64,000 bases of DNA from Furfurilactobacillus rossiae DSM 15814 (GTDB lineage: Bacteria; Bacillota; Bacilli; Lactobacillales; Lactobacillaceae). This document shows, piece after piece, positions 27,395 through 37,074 of the stretch. The first letter of the stretch is position 1; each line of letters opens with the position of its first letter. The notes beneath the pieces were generated by a model. That model was not told the origin of the DNA. It worked only from the letters and a program-made list of their open reading frames with translations, and searched no databases. Made by a program: the position numbers and the translations under genes. The stretch is taken from positions 41,730 to 105,729 of the forward strand of contig NZ_AUAW01000011.1 in the NCBI RefSeq assembly GCF_000428925.1. The letters run 5' to 3'.

Positions 27395-27615
27395 TCAAGG
27401 ATATGCAGCATGAACTTACTTTTAAGCGACGCTCTGGCCGGTGAAAAGAGTGATGTAAGCGTGACTGTGCTCCCTTGAATAAAATTTGATAAACACTTGT
27501 TTTAAAACAAACACGCGACTCAGCGTTATGAGTGAGTGGTTAACGACAACATCGTTGCAAGCAAAGTGGTACCGCGGCCCATGGCCGTCTTTGCAAGCGG
27601 CAGTGTTGTTTTTTG
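27395..27615 (+). promoter_or_regulatory. T-box riboswitch of alaS
   Basis: A stem I of 84 nt is closed by TCAAGG (27395-27400) and CCTTGA (27473-27478). The T-box core AAGTGGTACCGCGG is at 27564-27577. The terminator form pairs CAACA (27547-27551) and GCAAAG (27561-27566) with CTTTGC (27589-27594) and TGTTG (27604-27608), ending in a T6 run. The family controls aminoacyl-tRNA synthetase genes by uncharged tRNA, here expected to be tRNA-Ala. I could not fix the specifier codon with confidence. Confidence 0.9.
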
Positions 27616-27644
27616 TTTCTGTCACAGGTGATGAAAGGAAAGTC

Positions 27645-30293
27645 ATGAAAGAATTAACAAGTAGCCAAGTTCGGCAAATGTACCTTGATTTTTTTGAACA
27701 GCACGGTCATAAAATTATGCCTAGTGCTTCACTAGTTCCCGTGGATGATCCAACTTTGTTATGGATCAACTCTGGTGTTGCAACGATGAAGAAATATTTT
27801 GATGGATCCGTTGTGCCTGATAATCCACGAATGACGAGTTCACAAAAGAGTATTCGGACTAATGATATTGAAAATGTTGGTCGGACGGCGCGTCATCACA
27901 CGTTGTTTGAGATGCTGGGAAACTTTTCCGTGGGTGACTACTTCAAGCATGACGCTGTTCACTGGGCTTGGGAACTATTAACCGGCGAACAATGGTTTGA
28001 TTTCGATCCAGAAAAACTGTACATCACGGTTTATCCAAAGGATACTGACGCTAAAGCAGAGTGGCTGGACGCCGGTGTTAAGGAAGACCATATTGTGGAA
28101 GCAGAAGACAATTTCTGGGATATTGGTCAAGGTCCTTCAGGTCCTGACTCAGAGATCTTCTATGATCGTGGTCAAGAAATGAACAATGTCGCCGAAGATG
28201 ATCCAGAGAATTATCCCGGTGGTGAAAACGAACGGTACCTAGAAATTTGGAACATTGTGTTTTCACAGTTTAACCACACACCGGAAGGTACTTATGAACC
28301 ATTGCCGCATAAAAATATTGATACGGGGATGGGATTGGAACGGGTTGTTTCTGTGTTTCAGCATGCCCGGACTAACTTTGAAACGGACTTGTTTTTACCG
28401 ATCATTCGGGCGACAGAACAGCTCTCTGATGGTAAAAAGTATGAGGCCAACAAGAATGACGACGTTTCCTTCAAGATCATTGCTGACCACGCTCGGGCAG
28501 TTACGTTTGCCATCGGTGACGGCGCATTGCCATCAAACGAAGGCCGTGGATATGTTATCCGTCGATTGATTCGTCGGGCCATCTTGAATGGCAAGAAATT
28601 AGGCATTAACGAAGCCTTTTTATACAAGCTTGTACCAGTTGTTGGGGAAATCATGAAGAGCCATTACCCAGCTGTTTTGGAGCAAGCTGACTATATTGCC
28701 GGTGTTATTCATTCTGAAGAAGATCGGTTTAATGTAACCTTGGACACTGGTTTGTCATTGTTGAATGATACGATTGCTGCAACCAAAGCTGCCGGGAAAA
28801 CACAATTAGACGGGGCAGAAGCCTTTAAGCTGTTTGATACTTATGGTTTCCCTGTTGAATTGACTACCGAATATGCTGGTGACGAAGGCTTAGGCGTTGA
28901 CCAAGACGGTTTTAAGAGTGAAATGGAAAAGCAACGTGCTCGGGCTCGTAATGCACGTTCATCAGCTAAATCAATGGGTGTTCAGCGTGCTTTGTTAACG
29001 GATATTAAGTCAGTTAGCAAGTATGTGGGCTATAACCAGTTAACGGTTGAAAACGCTAAGTTGCTTGATATCATTGTTGATGAAAAATTAGTCGATCAGA
29101 CGGATGATAATGTTGACAGTGCTGAAGTCATTTTTGATATGACACCATTCTATGCAGAAATGGGTGGTCAGGTTGCTGATACTGGTAGTATCGTTGATGA
29201 AACTGGGCATCAGGTAGCCAAAGTCACAGATGTTCAACATGCACCAAACGGTCAGAACTTGCATACAGTGAAAGTGACTGGCAAGTTGGTTAAAGGCGCA
29301 ACTTACACGTTAACGGTAGACGCCGCTCGTCACAGCAAAATCGAAAAAAATCATACCGCTACCCACTTGTTAGATCAGTCACTGCGTAACGTACTGGGAA
29401 CGCATACTGCTCAGGCCGGTTCACTGGTTGAACCGCATTACTTAAGATTTGATTTCACGCACTTTGGTCAGGTTACCAGTGAAGACCTGCATAAGGTTGA
29501 ACAGATGGTTAATGATCAGATCTTTGCTGAAATCCCTGTAAAAACTGTGGAAACCGACATTGAAACAGCTAAGAAGATGGGCGCTATTGCCATGTTCTCT
29601 GAAAAGTATGGCAAACGGGTACGGGTTGTTTCTGTTGGTGATTTCAACACAGAATTCTGTGGTGGCGACCATGTTTCAAATACAAACGAGCTGGGCTTAT
29701 TCAAGATCGTGTCAGAAACTGGTGTTGGTGCCGGTGTACGCCGGATTGAAGCCGTTACAGCTGGAGATGCCTTTAAGTTCTTAAACGATGAAGAAAACCT
29801 GTTGAGCCAAACAGCTGCATTGGTTAAGGCACCACAACTAAAGGAAGTGCCACATCGTGTTGAGGCACTTCAGGGTGAAGTTAAACAGCTTGAAAGTGAT
29901 CAGCGTGCATTGCAAGCCAAGATGGCCTCTCAACAAGCTGCTAGTGCATTTGACAATATCGAAACAGTCAATGGAACAAGTCTAATTGCTCAGCAGGTTA
30001 ACGTTGCTGGCATGGGCCAATTACGGCAATTAGCCGATGATTGGAAACAAAAGTTACCTTCAGATGTGCTTGTATTGGCAACTGCCAATGAAGGTAAAGC
30101 TAGCCTGTTAGTAGCAATGGCACCGGATCAAGTTAAAGCCGGTCGCAAAGCAGGTGATCTTATCAAGGCGATTGCGCCAGCTATTAACGGTGGTGGCGGT
30201 GGCCGCCCTGACATGGCTCAGGCCGGTGGCAAGAACCCAGATGGTATTAGCGAAGCTTTGGCTCAGGCCAAGACTTGGTTGGAAAAACAATAA
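27645..30293 (+). CDS. alaS: alanine-tRNA ligase
   Basis: Class II aminoacyl-tRNA synthetase charging tRNA-Ala, 882 aa. The N-terminal catalytic core has the motif 2 region around FEMLGNFSVGDYF and motif 3 in GMGLERV. The editing domain holds the zinc motifs HTATH at 570-574 and CGGDH at 672-676. A coiled coil and a C-terminal C-Ala domain rich in glycine (GGGGGRPDMAQAGG) complete it. The reading frame is open back to 27486, but that part is T-box RNA. The real start is ATG 27645 with AAAGGAAAG before it. Confidence 0.97.
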   Translation: MKELTSSQVRQMYLDFFEQHGHKIMPSASLVPVDDPTLLWINSGVATMKKYFDGSVVPDNPRMTSSQKSIRTNDIENVGRTARHHTLFEMLGNFSVGDYFKHDAVHWAWELLTGEQWFDFDPEKLYITVYPKDTDAKAEWLDAGVKEDHIVEAEDNFWDIGQGPSGPDSEIFYDRGQEMNNVAEDDPENYPGGENERYLEIWNIVFSQFNHTPEGTYEPLPHKNIDTGMGLERVVSVFQHARTNFETDLFLPIIRATEQLSDGKKYEANKNDDVSFKIIADHARAVTFAIGDGALPSNEGRGYVIRRLIRRAILNGKKLGINEAFLYKLVPVVGEIMKSHYPAVLEQADYIAGVIHSEEDRFNVTLDTGLSLLNDTIAATKAAGKTQLDGAEAFKLFDTYGFPVELTTEYAGDEGLGVDQDGFKSEMEKQRARARNARSSAKSMGVQRALLTDIKSVSKYVGYNQLTVENAKLLDIIVDEKLVDQTDDNVDSAEVIFDMTPFYAEMGGQVADTGSIVDETGHQVAKVTDVQHAPNGQNLHTVKVTGKLVKGATYTLTVDAARHSKIEKNHTATHLLDQSLRNVLGTHTAQAGSLVEPHYLRFDFTHFGQVTSEDLHKVEQMVNDQIFAEIPVKTVETDIETAKKMGAIAMFSEKYGKRVRVVSVGDFNTEFCGGDHVSNTNELGLFKIVSETGVGAGVRRIEAVTAGDAFKFLNDEENLLSQTAALVKAPQLKEVPHRVEALQGEVKQLESDQRALQAKMASQQAASAFDNIETVNGTSLIAQQVNVAGMGQLRQLADDWKQKLPSDVLVLATANEGKASLLVAMAPDQVKAGRKAGDLIKAIAPAINGGGGGRPDMAQAGGKNPDGISEALAQAKTWLEKQ

Positions 30294-30373
30294 ATTTAAG
30301 GATTGGTTCACTCAAACGACTTGTGTAATTAAGAGTGACTAATGGCTTTATTGGCTCATAATGGTTTATTGAA

Positions 30374-30417
30374 AACGGAAATTAACGGTGCAGTCATCGT
30401 TAGTTTCTGTTTTTTAT
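30374..30417 (+). terminator. terminator after alaS
   Basis: AACGGAAATTAACG (30374-30387) pairs with CGTTAGTTTCTGTT (30398-30411), followed by T residues. The rest of 30294-30593 holds a consensus TTGACA at 30438-30443 with GATAAT at 30463-30468 (wide 19-nt spacer) and a leader with a 6-bp helix (30537-30542 with 30576-30581) next to the ribosome site of the following gene. Confidence 0.85.
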
Positions 30418-30593
30418 TTCAGTTTGGGGCTGTTTATTTGACAATACGGTTACAATAGGCTGGATAATTGTTATTTGACCAATGTTTCAGTAGAATAGTT
30501 ATTAATCGGAGTGTGTAGATTTTAGGGCTCACGGTAATGGTCTGTTACTGCACGCGGAAGTCCGTTGGGTTGATTGACCATGGAGGGATACAG

Positions 30594-30860
30594 ATGAGTA
30601 CGACAGATAAAACCATGTTCTTTGATTTTAATAATCAGCAACAAAAAGACGTTCATGATACGTTAACAACGGTGTATGCTGCACTTGAAGAGAAGGGCTA
30701 TAACCCGATCAATCAGATTGTAGGATACTTGTTGTCGGGGGATCCAGCATACATTCCACGTTTGAATGATGCTCGTAATTTAATTCGGAAGCATGAGCGC
30801 GACGAAATTATTGAAGAACTAGTACGTTCATATTTAAAGGCGGATAACAGCAATAAATGA
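30594..30860 (+). CDS. ireB: IreB family regulatory phosphoprotein (DUF965, YrzL)
   Basis: 88-aa cytoplasmic protein. Enterococcal IreB is a substrate of the PASTA kinase IreK and modulates cephalosporin resistance; it is phosphorylated on N-terminal threonines. Here Thr4 and Thr7 occur in the start [12 protein letters not shown], matching that pattern, and the rest keeps the family core ([22 protein letters not shown]). ATG 30594 is preferred over 30537 because GGAGGG at 30582-30587 is 6 nt before it. It overlaps ruvX by 4 nt, the conserved alaS-ireB-ruvX-yrzB order of Firmicutes. Confidence 0.95.
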   Translation: MSTTDKTMFFDFNNQQQKDVHDTLTTVYAALEEKGYNPINQIVGYLLSGDPAYIPRLNDARNLIRKHERDEIIEELVRSYLKADNSNK

Positions 30861-31291
30861 AATTAATGGGATTAGATGTTGGTTCACGCACTGTGGGCGT
30901 TGCAGTCAGTGATGCCTTCGGTTGGACCGCGCAAGGTGTTGAAATCGTCCGTATCAACGAAGATGAGGGTGAATTCGGCTTAGATCGAATTGAAGAGTTG
31001 GTCAAAGCTCATGGGACACAAGGCTTTGTATTGGGATTACCGAAAAATATGAACAACACGCTTGGACCACGTGTGGCGGCCTCACAACATTACGGTGAGT
31101 TACTCACTGAACGTTTTCACCAACCGGTTGACTTTGTCGATGAACGGTTGACGACGGTTGAGGCTGAGCGGATGCTCGTTGAACAAGCGGACACCTCACG
31201 TAAAAAGCGTAAACAAGTGATTGATAAGTTAGCTGCTGCTTTAATTTTGCAGAATTATTTAGATGCTCATGGTAAACTGACACAGGCATGA
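30857..31291 (+). CDS. ruvX: RuvX/YqgF-family nuclease
   Basis: RNase H-fold protein of 144 aa, a putative Holliday junction resolvase and, in several bacteria, the enzyme that matures the 5' end of 16S rRNA. Motifs: [15 protein letters not shown] at the N-terminus with the first catalytic Asp, GLPKNMN, and the end region [15 protein letters not shown] with the acidic cluster. Start ATG 30857 overlaps the ireB stop, indicating coupled translation. Confidence 0.94.
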   Translation: MKLMGLDVGSRTVGVAVSDAFGWTAQGVEIVRINEDEGEFGLDRIEELVKAHGTQGFVLGLPKNMNNTLGPRVAASQHYGELLTERFHQPVDFVDERLTTVEAERMLVEQADTSRKKRKQVIDKLAAALILQNYLDAHGKLTQA

Positions 31292-31374
31292 TTATTGGAT
31301 GCCTAAAGTGACAATCAATTATTTAATTTTGTAAAAACTCTTCATATCTTGTAATAAAGAAAGTGGGAACTAAA

Positions 31375-31692
31375 ATGGCAGAAACCAAACACAGTGGTGC
31401 AGAAGACAATGACGAACAACAAATTACATTAGTTGACGATAATGGCAATGAGACACTTTACAATGTTTTATTCACATTTAAGTCAGATGATTATGGCAAA
31501 TCATACATTTTACTTTATCCAGCCAGCGCGGCAGATGATGAAGAAGTGGACATTCAGGCATATGCATTTGATCCTGAGGAAGATGGTTCCACGGAAGGCG
31601 AACTATCACCGATTGAGAATGACGACGAATGGGACATGGTTGAGGAAATGCTAAATACTTTCCTTGATGATGACTCAAACATGTCAAATTAA
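31375..31692 (+). CDS. yrzB: DUF1292 family protein (YrzB)
   Basis: 105-aa highly acidic cytoplasmic protein of unknown function. It shows the DUF1292 core: [19 protein letters not shown] near the start, then [17 protein letters not shown] and the closing [13 protein letters not shown]. Many members occur directly after ruvX, as here. I use ATG 31375 rather than GTG 31363 because AAAGTGGG lies between the two. No biochemical role is established for the family. Confidence 0.9.
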   Translation: MAETKHSGAEDNDEQQITLVDDNGNETLYNVLFTFKSDDYGKSYILLYPASAADDEEVDIQAYAFDPEEDGSTEGELSPIENDDEWDMVEEMLNTFLDDDSNMSN

Positions 31693-31801
31693 CTTGTATA
31701 CTGACTTGTGTTTAATGACGGCGCTGTATTCCTATTCATGAGGAGTGCAGCGCTGCTTGCGTCAACTGACTTAAATCTAGAAATAGGTGGAGCGTAACAG
31801 C

Positions 31802-32329
31802 ATGGTGTTATCGTTAATTGTTATATTATTACTGCTTATCGCGTTGGGCAGAGGCTATCGGCGTGGTTTTGTCGTTGAAGTTGCCACGACGGTTGGCTAT
31901 GTGTTTGTCATTATCATTGTCAAACTATTAACGCCAACAGTGGCTAGTTGGCTGGCACATTTGTTGCCGATGAATCATCAACCAACTGCAAATGATCAGC
32001 TGTTAAATAGCCAAGTGAATCATTTTTGGTCTGCTGGTTTGGCTTTTTGGTTGTTGATGATTATCGGCTTGATTCTCCTTCGCTGGTTAACGCGATCGTT
32101 AAAATTATTTACCAACATTCCAGTGATTCACGGCATTAACGCGCTGAGTGGTGCGTTGATTGCCGGCGTGCTGATGTATGTATTAATCTTTTTTGGCCTC
32201 GCAATCGCTTCTGTCTGGCCAGCGGCATGGATACATGATCAATTAGTACATTCACCAGTAAGTCACTGGATTTTGCACCAAACACCACTGCTGTCAGAAA
32301 AAATCTTTCAATGGTGGTTGACTCGGTAG
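31802..32329 (+). CDS. CvpA family membrane protein
   Basis: 175-aa integral membrane protein with four predicted segments (about residues 1-18, 25-48, 75-98 and 120-145). The start MVLSLIVILLLLIALGRGYRRGF is the CvpA/YshB hallmark, with the GYRRG turn. CvpA was named for a requirement in colicin V production in E. coli; its general role seems linked to envelope homeostasis. ATG 31802 is chosen over GTG 31787 because GGTGGAG overlaps the latter. It is followed 18 nt later by mutS2, the same pair as yshB-mutSB in Bacillus. Confidence 0.87.
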   Translation: MVLSLIVILLLLIALGRGYRRGFVVEVATTVGYVFVIIIVKLLTPTVASWLAHLLPMNHQPTANDQLLNSQVNHFWSAGLAFWLLMIIGLILLRWLTRSLKLFTNIPVIHGINALSGALIAGVLMYVLIFFGLAIASVWPAAWIHDQLVHSPVSHWILHQTPLLSEKIFQWWLTR

Positions 32330-32347
32330 AAAAGGACTGAATACAAA

Positions 32348-34720
32348 TTGATGAATAAACGTGGGCTCACAACCCTCGAATTTGATAAAGTAAAAGAAAA
32401 AATGACCGGTATGTTAAGCTCGCCGATTGGTCATAGAGAACTTGCTGAATTACAGCCAGCAACAGATCCAAGCATTATTCAGCGACGTTTGGACGAAACA
32501 AAAGATGCCACGGACATTCTTAGGCTCAAAGGCGGTATCCCGTTGCCAGAGCTCGCTGATTTGACCCCGCACATGAAACGATTGGCCATTGATGCAGCCT
32601 TAAACGGAACAGAATTAGCTGCGGTTGGCCGTGTTCTGCAAACCGCAATGAGTGTTAGAACTTTCTTTAGTCAGCTCGCAGAGGATGGCACTGAGCTGCG
32701 ACAACTCAATGAGACGGCCAAACAAATTGTTGCATTGCCTGACCTAACTCGTCAGTTAAATACTTCGATTGAGCCAGATGGTCGGGTTAGTGATGCTGCA
32801 AGTGAGGAACTGGCCAGAATTCGTCGTCGTATTAAGAGCACTGAAGACCTGATTCGGTCGCGTATGCAAAATTACGTTCGTGGCAAGCAGGCTCGTTATT
32901 TGAGTGAACCGATTATCACGATGCGTAATGATCGTTACGTTGTCCCAGTTAAGACAGAGTATCGCGGACGTTTGGGCGGTGTGGTTCATGATGAAAGTCA
33001 ATCGGGTCAAACCTTATATATTGAACCAGAAGATGTGGTGGACTTAAATAATCGTTTGCGGCAGAGCCAGGTTCAAGAGCGTAATGAAGAGGCCCGAATT
33101 TTACAGGAATTATCAGCTGTGCTAACACCACACCGTGAAGACATCTTGGCAAATGCGGATGTGTTGGGGCATCTGGATTTTGTGAATGCCAAGGCCCGCT
33201 ATGCACATCAACTAAATGCGACAGAGCCGCAATTGAGCACAGATGGACACATTAACTTAAGACAAGCACGGCATCCATTATTAGATCCCGAAACAGCTGT
33301 GCCTAATGACATTACGCTTGGCGACGATTACGACGCAATCATTATTACTGGACCTAATACAGGCGGTAAGACGATCACTTTGAAAACATTGGGACTAAGC
33401 CAATTAATGGCGCAATCTGGCCTATTTATTCCGGCATTTGAGGGTAGTCATGTCGCTGTGTTTGACAATGTTTTTGCTGATATTGGTGATGAGCAGTCCA
33501 TTGAACAGTCGCTAAGTACGTTTAGCTCGCATATGGACAACTTGATTCAAATACTCAATCAGGCAACGTCAAACAGCCTAGTGCTGGTAGACGAAATTGG
33601 TGCCGGGACGGATCCTAAAGAAGGCGCGGCGTTAGCAATCGCTATCCTAGATGCGTTTGGGACGATTGGTGCGGATGTGGTGGCGACTACCCACTATCCT
33701 GAATTAAAGGCTTATGGATATGATCGACCACGGACAACCAATGCAAGCATGGAGTTTGATGGTGAGACATTGCAGCCAACTTACCGGTTATTATTAGGCA
33801 TTCCAGGACGATCAAACGCACTGGAAATTTCGCAGCGGTTGGGTTTGCGTTCAGATATTATCGCGGCAGCGCGTGAGTTGACGAGTCAAGATAGCCAAGA
33901 CTTGAACGCAATGATTGGTGATCTTGTTGCCCAACGAAAACAAGCTACTGATGAAGCAGCTACGTTGGCTGAACAATTAGCTGACGCGACAAAGTTACAG
34001 ACCGAGTTGACTGCTCAATTTGATCGATTCACGGAACAAAAAACGCATCAGCTGGATGTGGCAAAGCAAGAAGCAAATCACATTGTGGCAGATGCCAAGA
34101 AACAGTCCGACAAGATCATTCATCACCTGCGTCAAATGGAAGTAAAGCAGGGAGCTGGCGTTCGCGAGAACGAGCTCATTGACGCCCAAGGAAAACTTAA
34201 TGCGTTGAGACAAGATCCGTCACTGGCTAACAATAAAGTATTGGCACGTGCGAGAAAAAAGCATACTTTCCATCCTGGGGATGCTGTGGTAGTCAAATCT
34301 TATGGCCAACACGGGACAATCAATCGTCAATTGAGTGCGCATGAATGGGAAGTTCAAATGGGTGCACTTAAGATGAAAGTAGACGATTCAGATCTTGAAA
34401 AGTCTAATGAACCAACCGCCAATGAAAAGGAACAGCGTGCCAGTCGTACAGCAGTTCACAGTAATATCGGTGCACGCGCGCAGGCACAATTAGACTTGCG
34501 TGGTCACCGTTACGACGCCGCAATGAGTGAAGTGGATCGCTTTATCGATTCAGCGTTGTTGGCTAATCTTGGTGAAGTGACGATTGTCCATGGTAAAGGA
34601 ACTGGTGCACTGCGCCAAGGAGTAACAGAGTACTTACGGTCTAATCCGCGGGTCAAAAGCTTTGGTTTTGCACCAGCAAACGCCGGTGGTGATGGCGCAA
34701 CCGTTGTCAAACTTGGTTAG
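32348..34720 (+). CDS. mutS2: endonuclease MutS2
   Basis: 790-aa MutS homologue without mismatch-recognition domains. The ATPase has Walker A GPNTGGKT, LVDEIGAGTDP and ATTHYPELK; a coiled region (about 520-640) and a KOW-like segment follow. The C-terminal Smr nuclease domain contains LDLRGHRYDAAM and HGKGTGALR. Studied MutS2 proteins suppress recombination or split collided ribosomes. Start is either TTG 32348 or ATG 32351; AAAGGA at 32331-32336 fits both poorly, so the first residue is uncertain by one codon. Confidence 0.95.
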   Translation: MMNKRGLTTLEFDKVKEKMTGMLSSPIGHRELAELQPATDPSIIQRRLDETKDATDILRLKGGIPLPELADLTPHMKRLAIDAALNGTELAAVGRVLQTAMSVRTFFSQLAEDGTELRQLNETAKQIVALPDLTRQLNTSIEPDGRVSDAASEELARIRRRIKSTEDLIRSRMQNYVRGKQARYLSEPIITMRNDRYVVPVKTEYRGRLGGVVHDESQSGQTLYIEPEDVVDLNNRLRQSQVQERNEEARILQELSAVLTPHREDILANADVLGHLDFVNAKARYAHQLNATEPQLSTDGHINLRQARHPLLDPETAVPNDITLGDDYDAIIITGPNTGGKTITLKTLGLSQLMAQSGLFIPAFEGSHVAVFDNVFADIGDEQSIEQSLSTFSSHMDNLIQILNQATSNSLVLVDEIGAGTDPKEGAALAIAILDAFGTIGADVVATTHYPELKAYGYDRPRTTNASMEFDGETLQPTYRLLLGIPGRSNALEISQRLGLRSDIIAAARELTSQDSQDLNAMIGDLVAQRKQATDEAATLAEQLADATKLQTELTAQFDRFTEQKTHQLDVAKQEANHIVADAKKQSDKIIHHLRQMEVKQGAGVRENELIDAQGKLNALRQDPSLANNKVLARARKKHTFHPGDAVVVKSYGQHGTINRQLSAHEWEVQMGALKMKVDDSDLEKSNEPTANEKEQRASRTAVHSNIGARAQAQLDLRGHRYDAAMSEVDRFIDSALLANLGEVTIVHGKGTGALRQGVTEYLRSNPRVKSFGFAPANAGGDGATVVKLG

Positions 34721-34855
34721 TGAATGCGACAGAAACGTGTATCTAATGCATGAAGTAATCAGTTTGCAAAGGTAAGCAAAAGAATTTCGTGTTTTCCAAA
34801 AAAGAGTACACTATGTTTACGTACAAAAAGTTAGTGAACGGGAGGCTGAATGTTT

Positions 34856-35173
34856 ATGGCAGTTAATGTAACAACAGATAAAACCTATGATGCAGATACT
34901 AATACAGGTGTTGCAGTGACAGATTTCTGGGCAACTTGGTGTGGCCCATGTAAAATGCAATCCCCAGTTGTGGAACAATTAGCAGACGAAATGGGCGACA
35001 AAGTTTCATTTACAAAGATGGATGTAGATGAAAATCCTGACACGCCATCAAAATTTGGGATCATGGGGATTCCAACGTTGATCGTCAAGAAGGACGGCAA
35101 CGTTGTGGACACACTCGTGGGCTACCACACAAAGGAACAAATTCAAAAGACGCTAGCACAGTATATGGCGTAG
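34856..35173 (+). CDS. trxA: thioredoxin
   Basis: Cytosolic dithiol reductant for ribonucleotide reductase, methionine sulfoxide reductase and general disulfide reduction. 105 aa with the active site WCGPC (Cys29 and Cys32) and the cis-proline in GIPTLIV. ATG 34856 is 10 nt after GGGAGG, while ATG 34850 is only 4 nt away, so the former is used. It lies after mutS2, a frequent neighbour in Firmicutes, and ends in its own terminator. Confidence 0.96.
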   Translation: MAVNVTTDKTYDADTNTGVAVTDFWATWCGPCKMQSPVVEQLADEMGDKVSFTKMDVDENPDTPSKFGIMGIPTLIVKKDGNVVDTLVGYHTKEQIQKTLAQYMA

Positions 35174-35209
35174 GTTCTCGCGTAATGTTCGTAAAGTGAG
35201 AATTTAGTG

Positions 35210-35249
35210 AGACTCCGACCACATCGTTATGTGGTTAGGGTCTTTTTTT
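35210..35249 (+). terminator. terminator after trxA
   Basis: AGACTCCGACCACA and TGTGGTTAGGGTCT form a stem with small mismatches, 6-nt loop, then T7. Confidence 0.88.
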
Positions 35250-35335
35250 GTGTTTTCTGGTATGCTAGTCGGTGTACCAAAATAGAGTCAGTCTAGTTTA
35301 AGACTTTTTTTAACAATTGATGGGGTCAAAATCGT

Positions 35336-35341
35336 TATACT
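35336..35341 (+). promoter_or_regulatory. candidate -10 box of the dlt operon
   Basis: TATACT at 35336-35341; no good -35 at the right distance (TTGATG at 35317-35322 has only a 13-nt spacer). GTGTACCAA upstream and TTGGTACAA downstream form a distant inverted repeat around it. Confidence 0.35.
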
Positions 35342-35376
35342 AGACGTATTGGTACAAAGTGGAGGACAGAGAAAAT

Positions 35377-35523
35377 ATGGCAAAGTTTAAAATATGGCTA
35401 AATCAGCCATGGGTCACATTTGTCTTACGGACTGCTTTTTATTTCGTGATTTTGTTATTGTTGATCTACTTATACAGTTACTCTGGTTTAAATCAGAGTA
35501 AGTTCATCTATAACGAATTCTAG
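35377..35523 (+). CDS. dltX: DltX, small protein of teichoic acid D-alanylation
   Basis: 48-aa membrane protein at the head of the dlt operon. Reading from ATG 35377 behind GGAGGA gives a basic start (MAKFKIWLNQPW), one membrane helix (about residues 13-35) and the C-terminal motif FIYNEF. That motif is conserved in DltX and sits on the outer face; recent work on the pathway assigns its tyrosine (Tyr45 here) as the residue that carries D-alanine between DltB and DltD. The stop is 21 nt before dltA. The gene is often missed because of its size. Confidence 0.92.
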   Translation: MAKFKIWLNQPWVTFVLRTAFYFVILLLLIYLYSYSGLNQSKFIYNEF

Positions 35524-35544
35524 AACGTGGGATGGAGGGAAATT

Positions 35545-37074
35545 ATGATTGATAATATGATTACCACGATTGATAACTGGGCAGCAACGACTCCTGATGC
35601 CATTGTTTACAATGACATGGGGGAGACGCATACATATGCACAGTTAAAACGTGCATCAGACGCCATTGCTGCCTATTTGGACGGACTCAATCTACCTGCT
35701 AAATCGCCGATTATCGTTTTCGGTGGTCAACAGTTTGCAATGATTGCAAGTTTTTTGGGTGCCGTTAAGGCTGGACATGCGTACATTCCGGTGGACAAAC
35801 ATTCACCAAATGATCGGTTAACGATGATTGAGGACATTGCGCATCCAGCTGCTGTGATTGCTGTTGATGCATTGCCAGTGGATGTTGGCGAACAACCTGT
35901 ATTGACGGGCGATACGTTAACTGACTTGCTCAGTGCGCAAACTGCAACTTATCAATTGGATCATCCTGTTGATGGTGATGACAATTACTACATTATCTTC
36001 ACGTCAGGAACAACGGGGAAACCCAAGGGTGTGCAAATCAGTCACACAAATTTACTCAGTTATACAAACTGGATGCTTAGCGATGATTTTAAATTGTCTC
36101 AAAATCCAGTAACGTTGGCACAACCACCATATTCATTTGATTTATCTGTTATGGATTGGGCGCCAACACTAGCTCTAGGTGGTACTTTAATGGCACTGCC
36201 AAAACAGGTGACGGATAATTTCAAACAACTGTTTGAAACATTGCCGGCAATGAACTTGAATGTGTTTGTCTCAACGCCATCGTTTGCTGACATTTGTCTG
36301 TTAGAACCGACGTTTGACGAGCAGCATTTGCCAGACTTGAGTCACTTTTTGTTCTGTGGTGAAGAGCTGACTGTTTCCACTGCGAAAAATTTACGGGAGC
36401 GGTTTCCGCATGCGCACATTTTTAACACTTATGGACCAACTGAAACGACAGTTGCCGTTACTGGCGTTGAAATTACTGACGCCTTGATTGAAAAAGGGCG
36501 TTTGCCAATTGGCACGGTTAAGTCTGACACGCAGATTCGCATCGTCGATGACGAAAACAAGACATTGCCTGCCGGCACAAATGGCGAGATCATTATCAGT
36601 GGACCAAGTGTTTCCAAGGGTTACCTTAATAATCCAGAAAAAACGGAAAAAGCATTCTTTACAGAAGATGGTCGCACAGCTTATCATTCTGGTGATCTTG
36701 GCTTTCTTGATGAAGACGGCATGTTGCATTATTTAGGTCGCATTGACTTCCAAATCAAGTTACATGGCTACCGAATCGAACTGGAAGAGGTTAACCATTA
36801 TCTTGACGCCAATAAGTGGATCAAACAGGCTGTGGCAGTGCCAAAGTATGATAGCAATCACAAAGTGAGCCAAATGTGGGCGTACGTTGTACCGAATTCA
36901 AAGGACGACTTTAAGAACGATCTTCAACGAACAACGGCGATTAAACAGGAACTGAAAGATGTCATGATGGATTATATGGTTCCTAACCGGTTTGTGTACA
37001 AAGACAGCCTGCCATTGACAGCAAACGGGAAGGTCGACATTAAATCGATTATTGCCGAGGTGAACCCTGCATGA
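35545..37074 (+). CDS. dltA: D-alanine-poly(phosphoribitol/glycerol) ligase subunit DltA
   Basis: Adenylating enzyme that activates D-alanine with ATP and loads it on the carrier DltC. 509 aa with AMP-binding family motifs: FTSGTTGKPKGVQ (A3), YGPTETT (A5), YHSGDLG (A7), GRIDFQIKLHGYRIELEE (A8) and the catalytic lysine in NGKVD near the C-terminus. Cytoplasmic. ATG 35545, 6 nt after TGGAGGGA, is used instead of GTG 35527. The stop codon overlaps the dltB start (ATGA). Confidence 0.97.
   Translation: MIDNMITTIDNWAATTPDAIVYNDMGETHTYAQLKRASDAIAAYLDGLNLPAKSPIIVFGGQQFAMIASFLGAVKAGHAYIPVDKHSPNDRLTMIEDIAHPAAVIAVDALPVDVGEQPVLTGDTLTDLLSAQTATYQLDHPVDGDDNYYIIFTSGTTGKPKGVQISHTNLLSYTNWMLSDDFKLSQNPVTLAQPPYSFDLSVMDWAPTLALGGTLMALPKQVTDNFKQLFETLPAMNLNVFVSTPSFADICLLEPTFDEQHLPDLSHFLFCGEELTVSTAKNLRERFPHAHIFNTYGPTETTVAVTGVEITDALIEKGRLPIGTVKSDTQIRIVDDENKTLPAGTNGEIIISGPSVSKGYLNNPEKTEKAFFTEDGRTAYHSGDLGFLDEDGMLHYLGRIDFQIKLHGYRIELEEVNHYLDANKWIKQAVAVPKYDSNHKVSQMWAYVVPNSKDDFKNDLQRTTAIKQELKDVMMDYMVPNRFVYKDSLPLTANGKVDIKSIIAEVNPA

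Noticed and set aside
27486..27644. N-terminal extension of AlaS by 53 residues
   Set aside because: This part is the T-box RNA; translated it gives no synthetase sequence.
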